64,000 nucleotides of DNA from Rheinheimera sp. 4Y26 (lineage in GTDB: Bacteria > Pseudomonadota > Gammaproteobacteria > Enterobacterales > Alteromonadaceae). Position numbers and translations under genes: made by a program. Positions 28,249 through 38,486 of this stretch are shown here, piece after piece (within the stretch, counting starts at the first letter, position 1; each line of letters begins with the position of its first letter). The stretch spans positions 219,887 to 283,886 of the forward strand of contig NZ_JAOBWS010000004.1 of assembly GCF_025245835.1 (NCBI RefSeq). The letters are read 5' to 3'. The notes under the pieces were generated by a model that searched no databases, was not told where the DNA came from, and was given only the letters and a program-made list of their open reading frames with translations.

Positions 28249-28268
28249 GCCTTGTAATGCTACAAGGC
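28249..28268. other. Stem-loop in the 214-bp gap between mmsB and the hydrolase gene
   Basis: GCCTTGTA-ATGC-TACAAGGC is a perfect 8-bp stem, 35 bp behind the 3-hydroxyisobutyryl-CoA hydrolase stop. No T-run follows on the minus strand, so it is not a standard terminator; it may be an RNA 3' stabiliser or a palindromic protein site. The rest of the gap (28089-28302) shows nothing I can name. Confidence 0.35.
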
Positions 28269-28302
28269 TGTATAAAACAACCTTTATCACTGATATTTAT
28301 CT

Positions 28303-29454
28303 CTAATGTACTTTTCCAAGCTCACGCAGCGGATGTTCATTGTCTGGCCATGGGGAGCGGAATAATTCATCAATCACCGTCTGCGGCACTGCGGCCACAT
28401 CCGGATACAACCACTGTGGTTTCTGATCTTTATCAATCAACAGCGCCCGCACCCCTTCGGTAAATTCACCCAATTTGCCACATTGCACACTTAAACCAAG
28501 TTCCAGCCGGAAACTGTCCGCCAGAATTTTGGACTGACCCAGCTGCAATAATCGGTACACAATATGGGCAGTAATAGGGCTGCCGTACTGTAATGACGCT
28601 TTTGCTTTACTCAGCCAATTGTCATCACCTTTGATGTCCAGAATGGCCTGCATGGCACTGGCTAAATCCGGCTGAGCATCCAACTCTGCAATGGCCGTCT
28701 GATGTAAGCGGATTTGACTCGCTGGCTGCTGGTTGCGGTACAGCTCTTCGATATTGTGCAGCACGTCGGATAATTTTTGATGATTCAGCGCTACTGTATT
28801 GCCCCAGCGAATCGCTTTAAGCTGCTCAATCACCTGCGTTTTTTGCTCATGTGGAATAAAATGGTCTGCTAAATCAATCAGCTTGGCGTCTGCTGCATTA
28901 ATAGAAGCGCCGGTTAAACCTAAAAATAAACCACAACCTTTGGGCATCCGGTTTAAAAACCAGCTGCCGCCTACATCAGGATATAAACCAATTGCCATTT
29001 CCGGCATGGCAATACGGGAGGTGGCGGTCACAATACGGTGCGACGCGCCAGCCATTAAGCCAAGGCCACCACCCATCACTATGCCGTTGCCCCACACCAA
29101 CACGGGTTTATCAAAGGTATGAATTAAATAATCCAGACTGTATTCTTTGGTGAAAAAATCCTGCACATAGTGCTGGTAAGTGCCTGGTTCACTTTTCATG
29201 CTGTGGTACAAGTCACGGATATCACCACCGGCGCAAAAGGCTTTATCGCCTGTGCCCTGCAGCAGGACCATGGCGATATTGTTATCCTCTTTCCAGGCCT
29301 GCATTTGTGGCAGCAACAGTTCTACCATTGGTAAACTCAGCGCATTCAGTGATTTTTCACTGTTGAGCGTCGCCACCGCAATCAGCTTGCCGTTGTCGGC
29401 GGCAATAGTGCTAAACAGCACCACTGCATCTGCAGTTGTTGTCATCTCTGTCAT
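28303..29454 (-). CDS. 3-hydroxyisobutyryl-CoA hydrolase (crotonase fold)
   Basis: The 383-aa crotonase-superfamily protein has KAFCAGGDIRDLY (oxyanion hole), NGIVMGGGLGLMAGASHRIV, and PEMAIGLYPDVGGSWFLNR with the Glu/Asp pair typical of HIBYL-CoA hydrolases. The length (about 380 aa) separates it from ordinary enoyl-CoA hydratases. It frees 3-hydroxyisobutyrate from CoA, protecting against toxic methacrylyl-CoA build-up. It overlaps the upstream enoyl-CoA hydratase gene by one base (TGATG). Confidence 0.93.
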   Translation of the reverse strand: MTEMTTTADAVVLFSTIAADNGKLIAVATLNSEKSLNALSLPMVELLLPQMQAWKEDNNIAMVLLQGTGDKAFCAGGDIRDLYHSMKSEPGTYQHYVQDFFTKEYSLDYLIHTFDKPVLVWGNGIVMGGGLGLMAGASHRIVTATSRIAMPEMAIGLYPDVGGSWFLNRMPKGCGLFLGLTGASINAADAKLIDLADHFIPHEQKTQVIEQLKAIRWGNTVALNHQKLSDVLHNIEELYRNQQPASQIRLHQTAIAELDAQPDLASAMQAILDIKGDDNWLSKAKASLQYGSPITAHIVYRLLQLGQSKILADSFRLELGLSVQCGKLGEFTEGVRALLIDKDQKPQWLYPDVAAVPQTVIDELFRSPWPDNEHPLRELGKVH

Positions 29455-30227
29455 CAGCCGTTCACCCAGTTTGCTTTACGTTTTTGTAAAAATGCCGACA
29501 CCCCTTCCACTTGATCTTTGGTGTCAAACAAACCGACAAATAACTCACGCTCAAGCGGCAGTGCCGCTGTAATGCTGCCGCTACGGCCTTGCTGAATAAG
29601 CTTTTTACAGGCAGTCACAGCTGGCGGGCTTTGTTCTGCAACTTTATCGGCCAGTAACAAAGCTGTTTCCAGCGCAAGACCGGTGGCAACCACTTCTTCT
29701 ACCAAACCAATTTGCAAAGCTTTGGCAGCGCCGATGCGCTCACCACATAAAATCATCCGTTTTGCCCAACCTTCACCCACCAGCCAGGCCAGATTTTGGG
29801 TGCCACCGGCGCAAGGCAATAAACCTACTTTGGCTTCCGGCAACGCCATTTGCGCCTGCTCTTCGGCAATACGTAAGTCACAGGCCAAGGCCACTTCCAG
29901 ACCGCCGCCCATGGCATAACCATTAATGGCAGCGATAGACACACCACGAAAGGCCGATAAAGTTTCAAAGGCTTCACCAAAAATACGCGACATCTCACTG
30001 GCCACCGCTTTATCACCTGAAGCAAACAGATTTAAATCGGCACCCGCTGAGAAAAACTTCTGACCTTCACCTGTGATCACCAGCGCATAAATATTTTTAT
30101 CCTGCTCAAGCGACCTGACCGCATCACGCAGCTGTGTCAAAGTTTCGCGCGTCCAGGTATTGGCGGGAGGATTGCTGATGGTGATAAGAGCCGTGTGGCC
30201 ACGTTTTTCCAGCTTCAGTTGTGACAT
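29454..30227 (-). CDS. Enoyl-CoA hydratase (methacrylyl-CoA hydratase role)
   Basis: The 257-aa crotonase has KFFSAGADLNLFASG and INGYAMGGGLEVALACDLRIA, followed by PEAKVGLLPCAGGTQNLAWLVG; the usual first catalytic glutamate lies in the last stretch or just ahead. In this operon the expected reaction is hydration of methacrylyl-CoA to 3-hydroxyisobutyryl-CoA. It lies between the acyl-CoA dehydrogenase and the hydrolase genes, matching reaction order. Confidence 0.88.
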   Translation of the reverse strand: MSQLKLEKRGHTALITISNPPANTWTRETLTQLRDAVRSLEQDKNIYALVITGEGQKFFSAGADLNLFASGDKAVASEMSRIFGEAFETLSAFRGVSIAAINGYAMGGGLEVALACDLRIAEEQAQMALPEAKVGLLPCAGGTQNLAWLVGEGWAKRMILCGERIGAAKALQIGLVEEVVATGLALETALLLADKVAEQSPPAVTACKKLIQQGRSGSITAALPLERELFVGLFDTKDQVEGVSAFLQKRKANWVNG

Positions 30228-30331
30228 GTTTTATCCTTTTTATTCTTCTGTGCCTGCGGCAGCAGCCTTAGCCGCTGCTACCTTTATTTCAGTGTGTTTG
30301 CGCTTGAGCTACGCCTTGTGACAACAAAGGC

Positions 30332-31489
30332 TTATAAAATATCGCTGGCTGCTGTGTCGAGTAAACGACGGCCAATGATTAAACGCATAATTTCGTTGGT
30401 GCCTTCTAAAATCTGGTGCACCCTTACATCACGGAAATGCCGCTCCAGCGGATATTCTTTGATATAACCATAACCACCATGAATTTGCAGTGCCTGGTCG
30501 CATACCTGAAAACCGATATCAGTGGCAAAACGTTTGGCCATAGCACAATAAGCTGTTTTTTCAGCGTCATCAGTGTCCAGTTTAAATGCTGCTAAGCGTA
30601 CCAACTGTCTGGCTGCAACCAGTTCAGTTGCCATGTCAGCCAGTTTGAACTGTAATGCCTGAAAAGCAGCCAGTGGTTTGCCAAACTGCTCACGCTCCAG
30701 CATATAGTTGCGGGCTGTATTCAGCGCCTGCTGCGCAGTGCCTATAGAACAGGTGGCAATATTAATACGACCGCCGTCTAAGCCTTTCATAGCAAAAGTA
30801 AAACCTTCACCTTCATTGCCCAGCAGGTAATGCGCCGGAATACGCACATTGTCAAAAGTCACTAAGCGGGTTGGCTGCGCGTTCCAGCCCATTTTCTCTT
30901 CTGCTTTGCCGTAAATCACGCCGGCAGCATCAGCTGGCACCACAAAAGCCGAAATACCTTTTGGACCTGGCTCACCGGTACGGGCCATCACCACTAAAAC
31001 TTCAGTAGAGCCGGCGCCAGAGATAAACATTTTTGAGCCGTTCAGCACATAAAAATCGCCGTCTTTTTTGGCGCTGGTACGAAGTGAAGCTGCATCAGAG
31101 CCTGAACCTGGTTCTGTTAAACAATAAGAAGCCAGCTTCTCGCCTGTCACCAGACTTGGGCACCACTCATTTTTAGCTTGTTCTGTGCCCCAGCTGGCAA
31201 TCATCCAGGTAGCCATGTTGTGAATAGTTAACATGGCAGTGGTGGCGGTGCAGCCCATGGCCAGCTGCTCAAAAATAATCGAAGAATCAAGGCGCGACAA
31301 ACCTAAACCACCGGCATCTTCCGGGGTATATAACGAACAAAAGCCCAACTCACCGGCTTTTTGTAATACTTCTTTTGGAAAATGATGGGTTCTGTCCCAT
31401 TCAGCGGCAAAAGGCGCCAGTTCAGTTTCCGCAAACTGACGAGCCGTTTCGGCAAAAGCCTGTTGATCTTCGGTTAAATTGAAATTCAT
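30332..31489 (-). CDS. Acyl-CoA dehydrogenase (probable isobutyryl-CoA dehydrogenase)
   Basis: The 385-aa flavoprotein has the acyl-CoA dehydrogenase signatures YCLTEPGSGSDAASLRT and QALQIHGGYGYIKEYPLERHFRDVRV, with the catalytic Glu in QILEGTNEIMRLI (about residue 367). The C-terminal position of the catalytic base separates it from isovaleryl-CoA dehydrogenases. The valine cluster (mmsA, mmsB, hydrolase) makes isobutyryl-CoA the likely substrate; 2-methylbutyryl-CoA is possible. Confidence 0.9.
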   Translation of the reverse strand: MNFNLTEDQQAFAETARQFAETELAPFAAEWDRTHHFPKEVLQKAGELGFCSLYTPEDAGGLGLSRLDSSIIFEQLAMGCTATTAMLTIHNMATWMIASWGTEQAKNEWCPSLVTGEKLASYCLTEPGSGSDAASLRTSAKKDGDFYVLNGSKMFISGAGSTEVLVVMARTGEPGPKGISAFVVPADAAGVIYGKAEEKMGWNAQPTRLVTFDNVRIPAHYLLGNEGEGFTFAMKGLDGGRINIATCSIGTAQQALNTARNYMLEREQFGKPLAAFQALQFKLADMATELVAARQLVRLAAFKLDTDDAEKTAYCAMAKRFATDIGFQVCDQALQIHGGYGYIKEYPLERHFRDVRVHQILEGTNEIMRLIIGRRLLDTAASDIL

Positions 31490-31607
31490 TGGATTACCTT
31501 TTTTGTACTGATAAGAGATGACTATCGATGATCTCGTGCAGCCATATTATTGGTTCTGGTAAAGCGGATAATTAAAAGCCGCGCATAAATAGCCCGGCGG
31601 GTCCGCG

Positions 31608-31635
31608 TGTCAGAGCCGGTCACACGGCTCTGACA
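31608..31635. other. Perfect 11-bp stem-loop after mmsA
   Basis: TGTCAGAGCCG-(6 nt)-CGGCTCTGACA lies 13 bp beyond the mmsA stop on the minus strand. No T-run follows, so it could be an mRNA 3' stabiliser or a weak or Rho-assisted stop. It lies in the 158-bp gap to the acyl-CoA dehydrogenase gene. Confidence 0.5.
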
Positions 31636-31647
31636 TCCAGTGCCACA

Positions 31648-33144
31648 TTAACGCAGGTTAATCGACATATTGGGGCCTGTTGCGGCCATATCGTCTTCAA
31701 ACCAACGGGCGGTAATGGTTTTGGTTTCAGTGTAAAAACGCACAGCCTGCTTACCGTAAGCATGTTGATCACCGTAGAATGAGCCTTTCCAGCCGGTGAA
31801 AGAGAAAAACGGCAGTGGTACCGGAATTGGAATATTAATGCCCACCTGACCAACTTCAATTTCATGTTGATATTTACGGGCGGCATGGCCACTGGCGGTA
31901 AAAATCGCGGTGCCATTGCCGTATGGGCTGGCGTTTACCAAAGCAATAGCTTCATCCAGTGAATTCACTGTCATGGTGTTGAGCACTGGGCCAAAAATTT
32001 CTTCTTTATAAATGGCCATGTCGGTAGTGACGTTGGAGAACACTGTCGGGCCTACCCAGTTGCCGTTTGGATAACCTTCTACCTCAATAGTGGAGCCGTC
32101 CACCAGGCAAGTCGCGCCTTCTTTTTTGCCTTGTTCAATCAGCGATAAGACGCGGGCACGCGCCTGAGGGCTGATTTGCGGGCCATATGCGGCGTTAGGA
32201 TCGGTATAAACACCAGGGCGCACTTTGGCAATGGCAGCTGCCACTTCGGGGATCCACTCAGCGGCAGCACCAACAAACACAGCAACAGAAATCGCCATAC
32301 AACGTTGACCTGCCGCGCCCACTGATGCACCAACCAGGGCGTTGACCACCTGATTTTTATTGGCATCAGGCATAATGACCATATGGTTTTTTGCGCCGGC
32401 AAAAGCCTGCACCCGTTTTAAATTGTCGGTGCCGGTTTTGTAGATGTACTGGCCAACATTGACTGAACCGACAAAAGAAATAGCTTTAATTTCTTTGTGA
32501 TGCAGCAATACATCAACCTGTTCTTTATTACCGTGTACGACCTGCAGCACACCTTTTGGCGCGCCAGCTTCTGCAAACAGCTCAGCAATACGGTTCACCG
32601 TCATTGGATCTTGTTCAGAAGGCTTTAATACAAAGGTGTTACCACAGGCAATGGCCATCGGGAACATCCACAGCGGGATCATGGCCGGGAAGTTAAAGGG
32701 CGTAATACCGGCACAAACACCCAGTGGCTGAATGTAGCTATAAGTGTCGATGCTGCGCGCCACGTTTTCTACAGTTTCGCCCATCATCAGGGACGGAATA
32801 TTGGCGGCTTGTTCTACGACTTCAATACCACGCCAGACGTCACCTTTGGCATCTTCCACTGTTTTGCCAAGCTCACGGCAAATAATGTCGGCGATATCCG
32901 CCTGATGTTCTTTTAACAGTGCCGCAAAGCGCATCATTAAACGGGCGCGCTCTGATACTGGCGTTTCTTTCCAGCTTAAAAAGGCTTCTTTGGCAGAGCG
33001 GATGGCATGCTCCATTTCGTCCATGGTGGCACAAGGCACCTGAGCGATCACTTCCTGCGTTGCAGGGTTGGTCACCGGGATAAACTTTTCACTTTTTGAG
33101 TGCACAAACTCGCCGTTGATAAACAGCTGAACCTGAGTGGTCAT
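31648..33144 (-). CDS. mmsA: CoA-acylating methylmalonate-semialdehyde dehydrogenase
   Basis: The 498-aa aldehyde dehydrogenase converts methylmalonate semialdehyde to propionyl-CoA and CO2. Typical stretches are [34 protein letters not shown], and the catalytic cysteine in [17 protein letters not shown] (about residue 284). [20 protein letters not shown] and [12 protein letters not shown] close the protein. Its product, propionyl-CoA, links this cluster to prpC at the window start. A terminator stands between it and the thiolase gene. Confidence 0.96.
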   Translation of the reverse strand: MTTQVQLFINGEFVHSKSEKFIPVTNPATQEVIAQVPCATMDEMEHAIRSAKEAFLSWKETPVSERARLMMRFAALLKEHQADIADIICRELGKTVEDAKGDVWRGIEVVEQAANIPSLMMGETVENVARSIDTYSYIQPLGVCAGITPFNFPAMIPLWMFPMAIACGNTFVLKPSEQDPMTVNRIAELFAEAGAPKGVLQVVHGNKEQVDVLLHHKEIKAISFVGSVNVGQYIYKTGTDNLKRVQAFAGAKNHMVIMPDANKNQVVNALVGASVGAAGQRCMAISVAVFVGAAAEWIPEVAAAIAKVRPGVYTDPNAAYGPQISPQARARVLSLIEQGKKEGATCLVDGSTIEVEGYPNGNWVGPTVFSNVTTDMAIYKEEIFGPVLNTMTVNSLDEAIALVNASPYGNGTAIFTASGHAARKYQHEIEVGQVGINIPIPVPLPFFSFTGWKGSFYGDQHAYGKQAVRFYTETKTITARWFEDDMAATGPNMSINLR

Positions 33145-33196
33145 AACTTTTTCCCCGTTTGGAAGCAGCCACCTTCTGAGCGCTGCCCCGGATTTT

Positions 33197-33226
33197 CAGA
33201 AAAACCCGGAGCTGTTTGCTCCGGGC
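33197..33226 (-). terminator. Terminator after the thiolase gene
   Basis: CCCGGAGC-(5 nt)-GCTCCGGG (33205-33225) is followed on the minus strand by TTTTT. It lies 142 bp after the thiolase stop and 60 bp before the mmsA start, so mmsA probably relies on read-through or its own promoter. Confidence 0.75.
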
Positions 33227-33317
33227 TTTGGATTTGTTGCGTGGTAGTTGCCACTGCTTATAATTTTTAGACTTCGTTTTTTGCTTAATAGTTTTGGTTT
33301 AGTTTGTTGGCTTTGCG

Positions 33318-33345
33318 TTTTGGCTGCCAAAACGGCTTTTTTTAC
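33318..33345 (+). terminator. Hairpin with plus-strand T-run between mmsA and thiolase
   Basis: CGTTTTGG-(3 nt)-CCAAAACG is followed on the plus strand by GCTTTTTTT. It has no T-run on the minus strand, although both flanking genes run that way, so it would act on antisense transcription entering from mmsA. Confidence 0.45.
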
Positions 33346-33367
33346 TACAGCCTGTTGTGATCAACAG

Positions 33368-34552
33368 TTAAACAACTTCAACCGCCAAAGCCACAGCCTC
33401 ACCACCACCAATACATAAAGAGGCGATACCACGTTTCAGGCCACGGGCTTTTAACGCGTGAATTAAAGTCACCAGAATACGGGCACCTGAAGCACCAATA
33501 GGATGGCCTAAAGCACAAGCACCACCATTGACGTTTACTTTCGTGCTGTCCAGGCCCATTTCTTTAATAGCCAGCATAGTGACCATGGCAAAAGCTTCGT
33601 TAATTTCCCACAGGTCTACATCGTTTTTGTCCCAACCTACATTCGCCAGCAGTTTGTTCATGGCACCAACAGGCGCGACAGTAAACAACGCCGGTTCCAT
33701 TGAATGAGTGGCATGACCAACAACACGAGCCAGTGGCTTGGCGCCTTGCGCTTGTGCATCAGCTTCACGCATCAGCACCAGCGCCGCAGCGCCGTCTGAA
33801 ATAGAGCTGGAGTTAGCGGCTGTAATAGTGCCGTCTTTGGCAAAAGCCGGACGCAGTGTTGGAATTTTATCAACTTTGGCATTGCCTGGTTGCTCGTCTG
33901 TGGCAAATACCACTTCACCTTTACGGCTTTGAATAGTCACAGGGGCAATTTCAGCAACAAAAGCACCATCAGCAATGGCTTGTTGTGCGCGGGTCAGCGA
34001 CTGCACAGCAAAAGCGTCCATCGCCTCACGGCTAAAATCCTGCTCATTGGCCGTCTGCTGCGCAAAACAACCCATGGCTTTACCGTCGTAGGCGTTTTCA
34101 AGGCCATCGAGCATCATGTGATCTTTGACTTCACCATGGCCCATCCGCATACCTGAGCGCGCTTTTGGCAGAATATAAGGTGCGTTGGACATTGACTCCA
34201 TACCACCGGCCACCACCACATCGGCGCTGCCGGCTTTTAATAAGTCAGAAGCCAGCATCACAGCTTTTAAACCTGAACCACAGACTTTATTAATAGTGGT
34301 GGCACCGGCTGATAACGGCAGACCGGCTTTTAACACTGCCTGACGCGCTGGCGCCTGACCGAGTCCGGCTGGCAACACACAGCCCATAATCACTTCACTG
34401 ACTTTCTCCGCAGCTACACCGGATTGAGCCAAAGCTGCACTGATAGCAGTTGCGCCAAGATCGGTGGCACTTACATCCGCCAAACCACCAATAAAGCCGC
34501 CCATTGCTGTGCGTTTTGCCGCCACTATCACCACTTGATTCTGCTGCGCCAT
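33368..34552 (-). CDS. Acetyl-CoA acetyltransferase (thiolase II family)
   Basis: The 394-aa thiolase has the acyl-accepting cysteine in INKVCGSGLKAVMLA (about residue 90), the GHPIGASGARI histidine motif and CIGGGEAVALAVE with the second cysteine. It interconverts acetoacetyl-CoA and acetyl-CoA, or cleaves 2-methylacetoacetyl-CoA. ATG 34552 has GGAGAG nearby and gives MAQQNQVVIVAAKRT; the extension to 34600 is not credible. It is the first gene of the minus-strand block, faces liuR across a shared regulatory region, and can use acetoacetyl-CoA from the leucine pathway. Confidence 0.93.
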   Translation of the reverse strand: MAQQNQVVIVAAKRTAMGGFIGGLADVSATDLGATAISAALAQSGVAAEKVSEVIMGCVLPAGLGQAPARQAVLKAGLPLSAGATTINKVCGSGLKAVMLASDLLKAGSADVVVAGGMESMSNAPYILPKARSGMRMGHGEVKDHMMLDGLENAYDGKAMGCFAQQTANEQDFSREAMDAFAVQSLTRAQQAIADGAFVAEIAPVTIQSRKGEVVFATDEQPGNAKVDKIPTLRPAFAKDGTITAANSSSISDGAAALVLMREADAQAQGAKPLARVVGHATHSMEPALFTVAPVGAMNKLLANVGWDKNDVDLWEINEAFAMVTMLAIKEMGLDSTKVNVNGGACALGHPIGASGARILVTLIHALKARGLKRGIASLCIGGGEAVALAVEVV

Positions 34553-34628
34553 GAATTCTGCTCTCCGAAATTTGTTGGGGTTCAACCCTGCTGTTTGCAA
34601 CTGTGCATGAGCCTACACCAAATTTACG

Positions 34629-34644
34629 TTTACGCCAACGTCAA
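34629..34644. promoter_or_regulatory. LiuR-like operator upstream of the thiolase gene
   Basis: The 16-bp imperfect palindrome TTTACGCCAACGTCAA, read on the minus strand as TTGACGTTGGCGTAAA, fits the MerR-type LiuR motif recalled from comparative studies (TTGACGTTnACGTAAA-like). It lies 76 bp upstream of the thiolase start. Confidence 0.6.
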
Positions 34645-34932
34645 CCAGCCAAGACTTTGGTGTTATGCCGCTATTTTACCGTGTTCAATAGTCCCAAATT
34701 CCGGCCAATTTTTGGCAGTTAAAATTTACATCTGCCAAATACTCCCCTTTGAAGTCACGGCTGCACATACAAAATAAACGACGAATAATCGCGACGCAAA
34801 GCCGTGACCGCTGAAACAAACCAATGTAACATACTGAATAGTATTGATAATTAATCAGATGATCGGCTCAGCAGCGGTTATGCAGAGCTGCTGCAACCTT
34901 TCCCCACCTGAATACAACAACAACCCTTCAGC

Positions 34933-34948
34933 TTTACCTTTACGTAAA
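34933..34948. promoter_or_regulatory. LiuR-like operator in the liuR promoter
   Basis: TTTACCTTTACGTAAA overlaps a -35 (TTTACC) and the spacer of a promoter whose -10 is TATAGT at 34956-34961, 17 bp away. Overlap with the promoter fits autorepression or MerR-type control. Confidence 0.65.
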
Positions 34949-34987
34949 CTTCACTTATAGTTACCGGCGATTTTTACGGTGGCCGAA

Positions 34988-35425
34988 ATGACAGAAAAAG
35001 ACGACAAAACCTATAGCATCAGCGAACTTGCCAAAGAGTTTGATATCACCACCCGCAGTATTCGTTTTTACGAAGATCAGGGTCTTATCACACCTTTGCG
35101 TCAGGGGCAGACCCGTATTTACAGTAAAAGAGACAGGGTCAGGCTGAAACTGATTTTACGCGGTAAACGTTTAGGTTTTAGCTTGTCGGAAACCGGCCAG
35201 CTGTTTGAACTTTATGACGCTGACAAATCCAGCGTCACCCAACTCACCATTATGCTGAAACTGATAGAGCAGAAAAAAGCCGAACTACATCAGCAAATGG
35301 ACGACATTAAAGTGGTTCTGATGGAACTGGTGACAGTGGAGAAACGCTGCCGCGAGACGCTCACTGATGCCAAAGCCACAGAAGCCAAAACCAATAACCA
35401 ATCCGCAAACGGGGAACTTTCATGA
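34988..35425 (+). CDS. liuR: MerR-family regulator LiuR
   Basis: The 145-aa protein has a MerR DNA-binding domain ([26 protein letters not shown], then [23 protein letters not shown]) and a C-terminal dimerisation coiled coil. LiuR controls leucine/isovalerate genes in proteobacteria. ATG 34988 is chosen over GTG 34979; neither has a strong ribosome site. Its stop overlaps the liuA start by four bases (ATGA), making it the first gene of the liu operon. Cysteines for metal binding are absent apart from one near the C-terminus, so a metal ligand is unlikely. Confidence 0.92.
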   Translation: MTEKDDKTYSISELAKEFDITTRSIRFYEDQGLITPLRQGQTRIYSKRDRVRLKLILRGKRLGFSLSETGQLFELYDADKSSVTQLTIMLKLIEQKKAELHQQMDDIKVVLMELVTVEKRCRETLTDAKATEAKTNNQSANGELS

Positions 35426-36591
35426 TTAGCAGTTATAAATCGCTTAACTTCGACCTGGGTGAAATGGTCGATATGATCCGCGAACAGGTCAACGCCTTTG
35501 CCCGCGAAGAAATTGCCCCACGTGCCGCCCAAATTGATCATGACAACGCTTTTCCAAATGATTTATGGCGTAAATTCGGCGACTTAGGATTGCTTGGTGT
35601 CACTGTAGACGAAAAATACGGTGGTTCTGGTTTAGGGTATTTAGCCCATATTGTCGCGATGGAAGAAATCAGCCGTGCCTCAGCTTCTGTTGGTTTGTCT
35701 TATGGCGCCCACTCCAATCTCTGTGTGAACCAGATTTTCAAAAACGGCAACGAAGCACAGAAAATGAAATATCTGCCAAAACTGTGTTCTGGCGAGCATA
35801 TTGGTGCTTTGGCCATGTCAGAACCGAACGCCGGCTCTGATGTGGTTTCGATGAAACTGCGCGCAGAAAAACGCGGTGATAAATACATTTTAAACGGCAA
35901 TAAAATGTGGATCACCAATGGCCCGGATGCCGACACTTATGTGATTTATGCCAAAACCGACGTCAACGCAGGCTCAAAAGGCATTACTGCTTTTATCGTC
36001 GAACGTGGTTTTAAAGGTTTTTCTCAGGCGCAAAAACTCGACAAACTTGGCATGCGCGGTTCAAACACCTGTGAGCTGGTGTTTGAAGATTGTGAAGTGC
36101 CGGAAGAAAACGTGCTGGGCGCAGTCGGTTCTGGCGTTCGGGTATTAATGTCGGGTCTGGATTACGAACGTCTGGTGTTATCCGGCGGTCCGCTTGGCAT
36201 TATGCAAGCTTGTATGGACATCGTTGTGCCATATATTCATGACCGCAAACAATTTGGTCAGGCCATTGGTGAGTTCCAGCTGGTACAGGGCAAAATCGCC
36301 GATATGTACACTCAGATGAATGCCGCCAAAGCTTACGCTTACACAGTTGCCAAGGCTTGTGATCGGGGTGAAACCACCCGTAAAGACGCTGCTGCGGTGA
36401 TTTTATATACAGCGGAACTGGCCACCAAAATGGCGCTGGATGCCATTCAGCTGCTTGGTGGTAACGGTTATATCAACGAATACCCGACAGGCCGTTTATT
36501 ACGTGACGCCAAGCTGTATGAAATTGGCGCCGGCACGTCGGAGATCCGTCGTATGCTGATAGGCCGGGAACTGTTTAACGAGTCGAATTAA
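35422..36591 (+). CDS. liuA: Isovaleryl-CoA dehydrogenase
   Basis: The 389-aa acyl-CoA dehydrogenase oxidises isovaleryl-CoA to 3-methylcrotonyl-CoA. The catalytic glutamate is in the isovaleryl-type position ([15 protein letters not shown], about residue 248) rather than near the C-terminus. [18 protein letters not shown] and [24 protein letters not shown] are also visible. It is translationally coupled to liuR and followed by a 277-bp gap containing a palindromic element before liuB. Confidence 0.96.
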   Translation: MISSYKSLNFDLGEMVDMIREQVNAFAREEIAPRAAQIDHDNAFPNDLWRKFGDLGLLGVTVDEKYGGSGLGYLAHIVAMEEISRASASVGLSYGAHSNLCVNQIFKNGNEAQKMKYLPKLCSGEHIGALAMSEPNAGSDVVSMKLRAEKRGDKYILNGNKMWITNGPDADTYVIYAKTDVNAGSKGITAFIVERGFKGFSQAQKLDKLGMRGSNTCELVFEDCEVPEENVLGAVGSGVRVLMSGLDYERLVLSGGPLGIMQACMDIVVPYIHDRKQFGQAIGEFQLVQGKIADMYTQMNAAKAYAYTVAKACDRGETTRKDAAAVILYTAELATKMALDAIQLLGGNGYINEYPTGRLLRDAKLYEIGAGTSEIRRMLIGRELFNESN

Positions 36592-36601
36592 TTGCCTTTG
36601 C

Positions 36602-36720
36602 TGGCGACCCTGCCTTAGGCGGGTTGCCACTTACAGAACGCCGACACGCCCATTAACCCATCCCTGGGGGGCTCGGTTCGCGCCATCCATGGCGCTCAAC
36701 GGTCGTCTTATCTGTAAGTG
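36602..36720. repeat. Nested inverted-repeat element between liuA and liuB
   Basis: A 93-bp unit (36628-36720) is bounded by the perfect 10-bp inverted repeat CACTTACAGA / TCTGTAAGTG, and inside it GCGCCAT-CC-ATGGCGC forms a second palindrome. Directly before it, TGGCGACCC and GGGTTGCCA (36602-36610, 36621-36629) make a third stem. No ORF or T-run is present. It looks like a REP-, MITE- or ERIC-like intergenic element inserted within the liu operon. It occurs once in this window. Confidence 0.6.
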
Positions 36721-36868
36721 ACACCCACCCTCTGGATATCCACCAGCAATCTGAAAGAAAACAGCAAAATCCGACTCCGGGGCTGCGCCCCTGCTTTCGT
36801 CGCGGTAAGAGCAACAAGCGCAGTTACAGACAAAGCGCGACTTCCAATAATTTCTAAAGGTGACTTCA

Positions 36869-38476
36869 GTGACCAGATTAAGCAGCAAAATTAACCCAAG
36901 AAGTGCGGAGTTTTTGCAAAACGCAGCAGCGATGCAAGCTTTGGTGGACGATCTCAACAGCAAGGTACAGCAAATTAAACTCGGTGGTGGTGAAGCCTTA
37001 ATCGCCCGTCATACCAGCCGCGGTAAGTTGTTTGTGCGCGACCGTATTCAAAAGCTGCTGGACCCTGGCTCACCCTTTTTAGAAATTGGTCAGTTTGCCG
37101 CCTGGCAATGTTATGACGACTATGTACCAGCAGCCGGTGTGGTGGCAGGGATAGGCCGTGTCAGTGGTGTGGAATGTATGATTGTGGCCAATGACGCGAC
37201 CGTCAAAGGCGGTACTTATTATCCGCTGACCGTGAAAAAACACTTACGTGCCCAGGAAATTGCTGAACGTTGCCAGCTGCCTTGTATTTATCTGGTCGAT
37301 TCTGGTGGTGCTAACTTGCCGCGTCAGGACGATGTATTCCCCGACAAACTGCATTTTGGCCGCATTTTCTTTAACCAGGCCAATATGTCAGCCAAAGGTA
37401 TTCCACAAATTGCCGTGGTGATGGGTCTTTGTACCGCAGGTGGTGCTTATGTACCTGCGATGGCGGACGAATCTATTATCGTCAAAGAACAAGGCACGAT
37501 TTTCCTGGCTGGCCCGCCGCTGGTCAAAGCCGCCACAGGTGAAGAAGTGTCCGCCGAAGATTTAGGCGGTGCTGATGTGCATTGCCGTATCTCAGGCGTT
37601 GCCGATCACTATGCCCAAAACGATGAACATGCACTGCAACTGGCGCGTAACAGCATTTCCCGCTTAAACCGGGCAGCACCGCAGCTGAGGGATGTCAAAC
37701 CTTCACAAGAACCTTTGTTTGATGCCAAAGAGTTATACGGCATTGTTGGCACTGATCTTAAAAAACCATTTGATGTACGTGAAGTTATAGCCCGTATTGT
37801 TGATGGCTCTGATTTTGATGAATTTAAACAGCTGTACGGCCCTACTTTAGTTTGTGGTTTTGCCCGTATTTTTGGCAATCCTGTAGGCATAGTTGCCAAT
37901 AACGGTATTTTGTTTTCTGAGTCGGCGCAAAAAGGCGCGCATTTTATTGAGCTCTGCTGCCAGCGCAAAATTCCACTGTTGTTCCTGCAAAACATCACAG
38001 GTTTTATGGTTGGACAAAAGTACGAAGCCGAAGGTATTGCCAAACACGGCGCCAAAATGGTCACAGCCGTATCCTGCGCCAAGGTGCCTAAATTTACCGT
38101 GTTGATTGGCGGCTCTTATGGTGCCGGTAACTATGGTATGTGTGGCCGCGCTTACGACCCAACCATGATGTGGATGTGGCCCAATGCGCGGATTTCAGTC
38201 ATGGGTGGTGAACAGGCCGCTGGCGTGATGGCGCAGGTGACCAAAGATGGTTTAGCCCGTAAAGGCGAAACTTTATCGGCGGACGCTGAAGCTGCTTTGA
38301 AAAAACCTATTATCGAGCAGTACGAGCAGCAGGGTCACCCTTATTACGCCTCAGGCCGGTTATGGGACGATGGCATTATCGACCCGGCGCAAACCCGCAT
38401 GGTGGTAGGCCTGGCTTTAGCCGCTTCACTGAACGCGCCTATTGAAGATACACGCTTTGGCGTGTTCCGCATGTAA
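36869..38476 (+). CDS. liuB: Methylcrotonyl-CoA carboxylase beta subunit (carboxyltransferase)
   Basis: The 535-aa carboxyltransferase transfers CO2 from carboxybiotin to 3-methylcrotonyl-Co[56 protein letters not shown], and [17 protein letters not shown] are family signatures. GTG at 36869 is chosen since AAAGG lies eight bases upstream; GTG at 36860 has no such site. It is separated from liuC by ten bases and pairs with the biotin-carrying alpha subunit encoded by liuD. Confidence 0.95.
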   Translation: MTRLSSKINPRSAEFLQNAAAMQALVDDLNSKVQQIKLGGGEALIARHTSRGKLFVRDRIQKLLDPGSPFLEIGQFAAWQCYDDYVPAAGVVAGIGRVSGVECMIVANDATVKGGTYYPLTVKKHLRAQEIAERCQLPCIYLVDSGGANLPRQDDVFPDKLHFGRIFFNQANMSAKGIPQIAVVMGLCTAGGAYVPAMADESIIVKEQGTIFLAGPPLVKAATGEEVSAEDLGGADVHCRISGVADHYAQNDEHALQLARNSISRLNRAAPQLRDVKPSQEPLFDAKELYGIVGTDLKKPFDVREVIARIVDGSDFDEFKQLYGPTLVCGFARIFGNPVGIVANNGILFSESAQKGAHFIELCCQRKIPLLFLQNITGFMVGQKYEAEGIAKHGAKMVTAVSCAKVPKFTVLIGGSYGAGNYGMCGRAYDPTMMWMWPNARISVMGGEQAAGVMAQVTKDGLARKGETLSADAEAALKKPIIEQYEQQGHPYYASGRLWDDGIIDPAQTRMVVGLALAASLNAPIEDTRFGVFRM

Positions 38477-38486
38477 CGGGAGCCTG

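Larger units (their letters stand above)
34553..34987. promoter_or_regulatory. Shared divergent control region of the valine and leucine clusters
   Basis: This stretch has no gene and holds two LiuR-like boxes (34629-34644 and 34933-34948) and the liuR promoter. The middle (34700-34900) shows nothing I can name. Confidence 0.6.
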
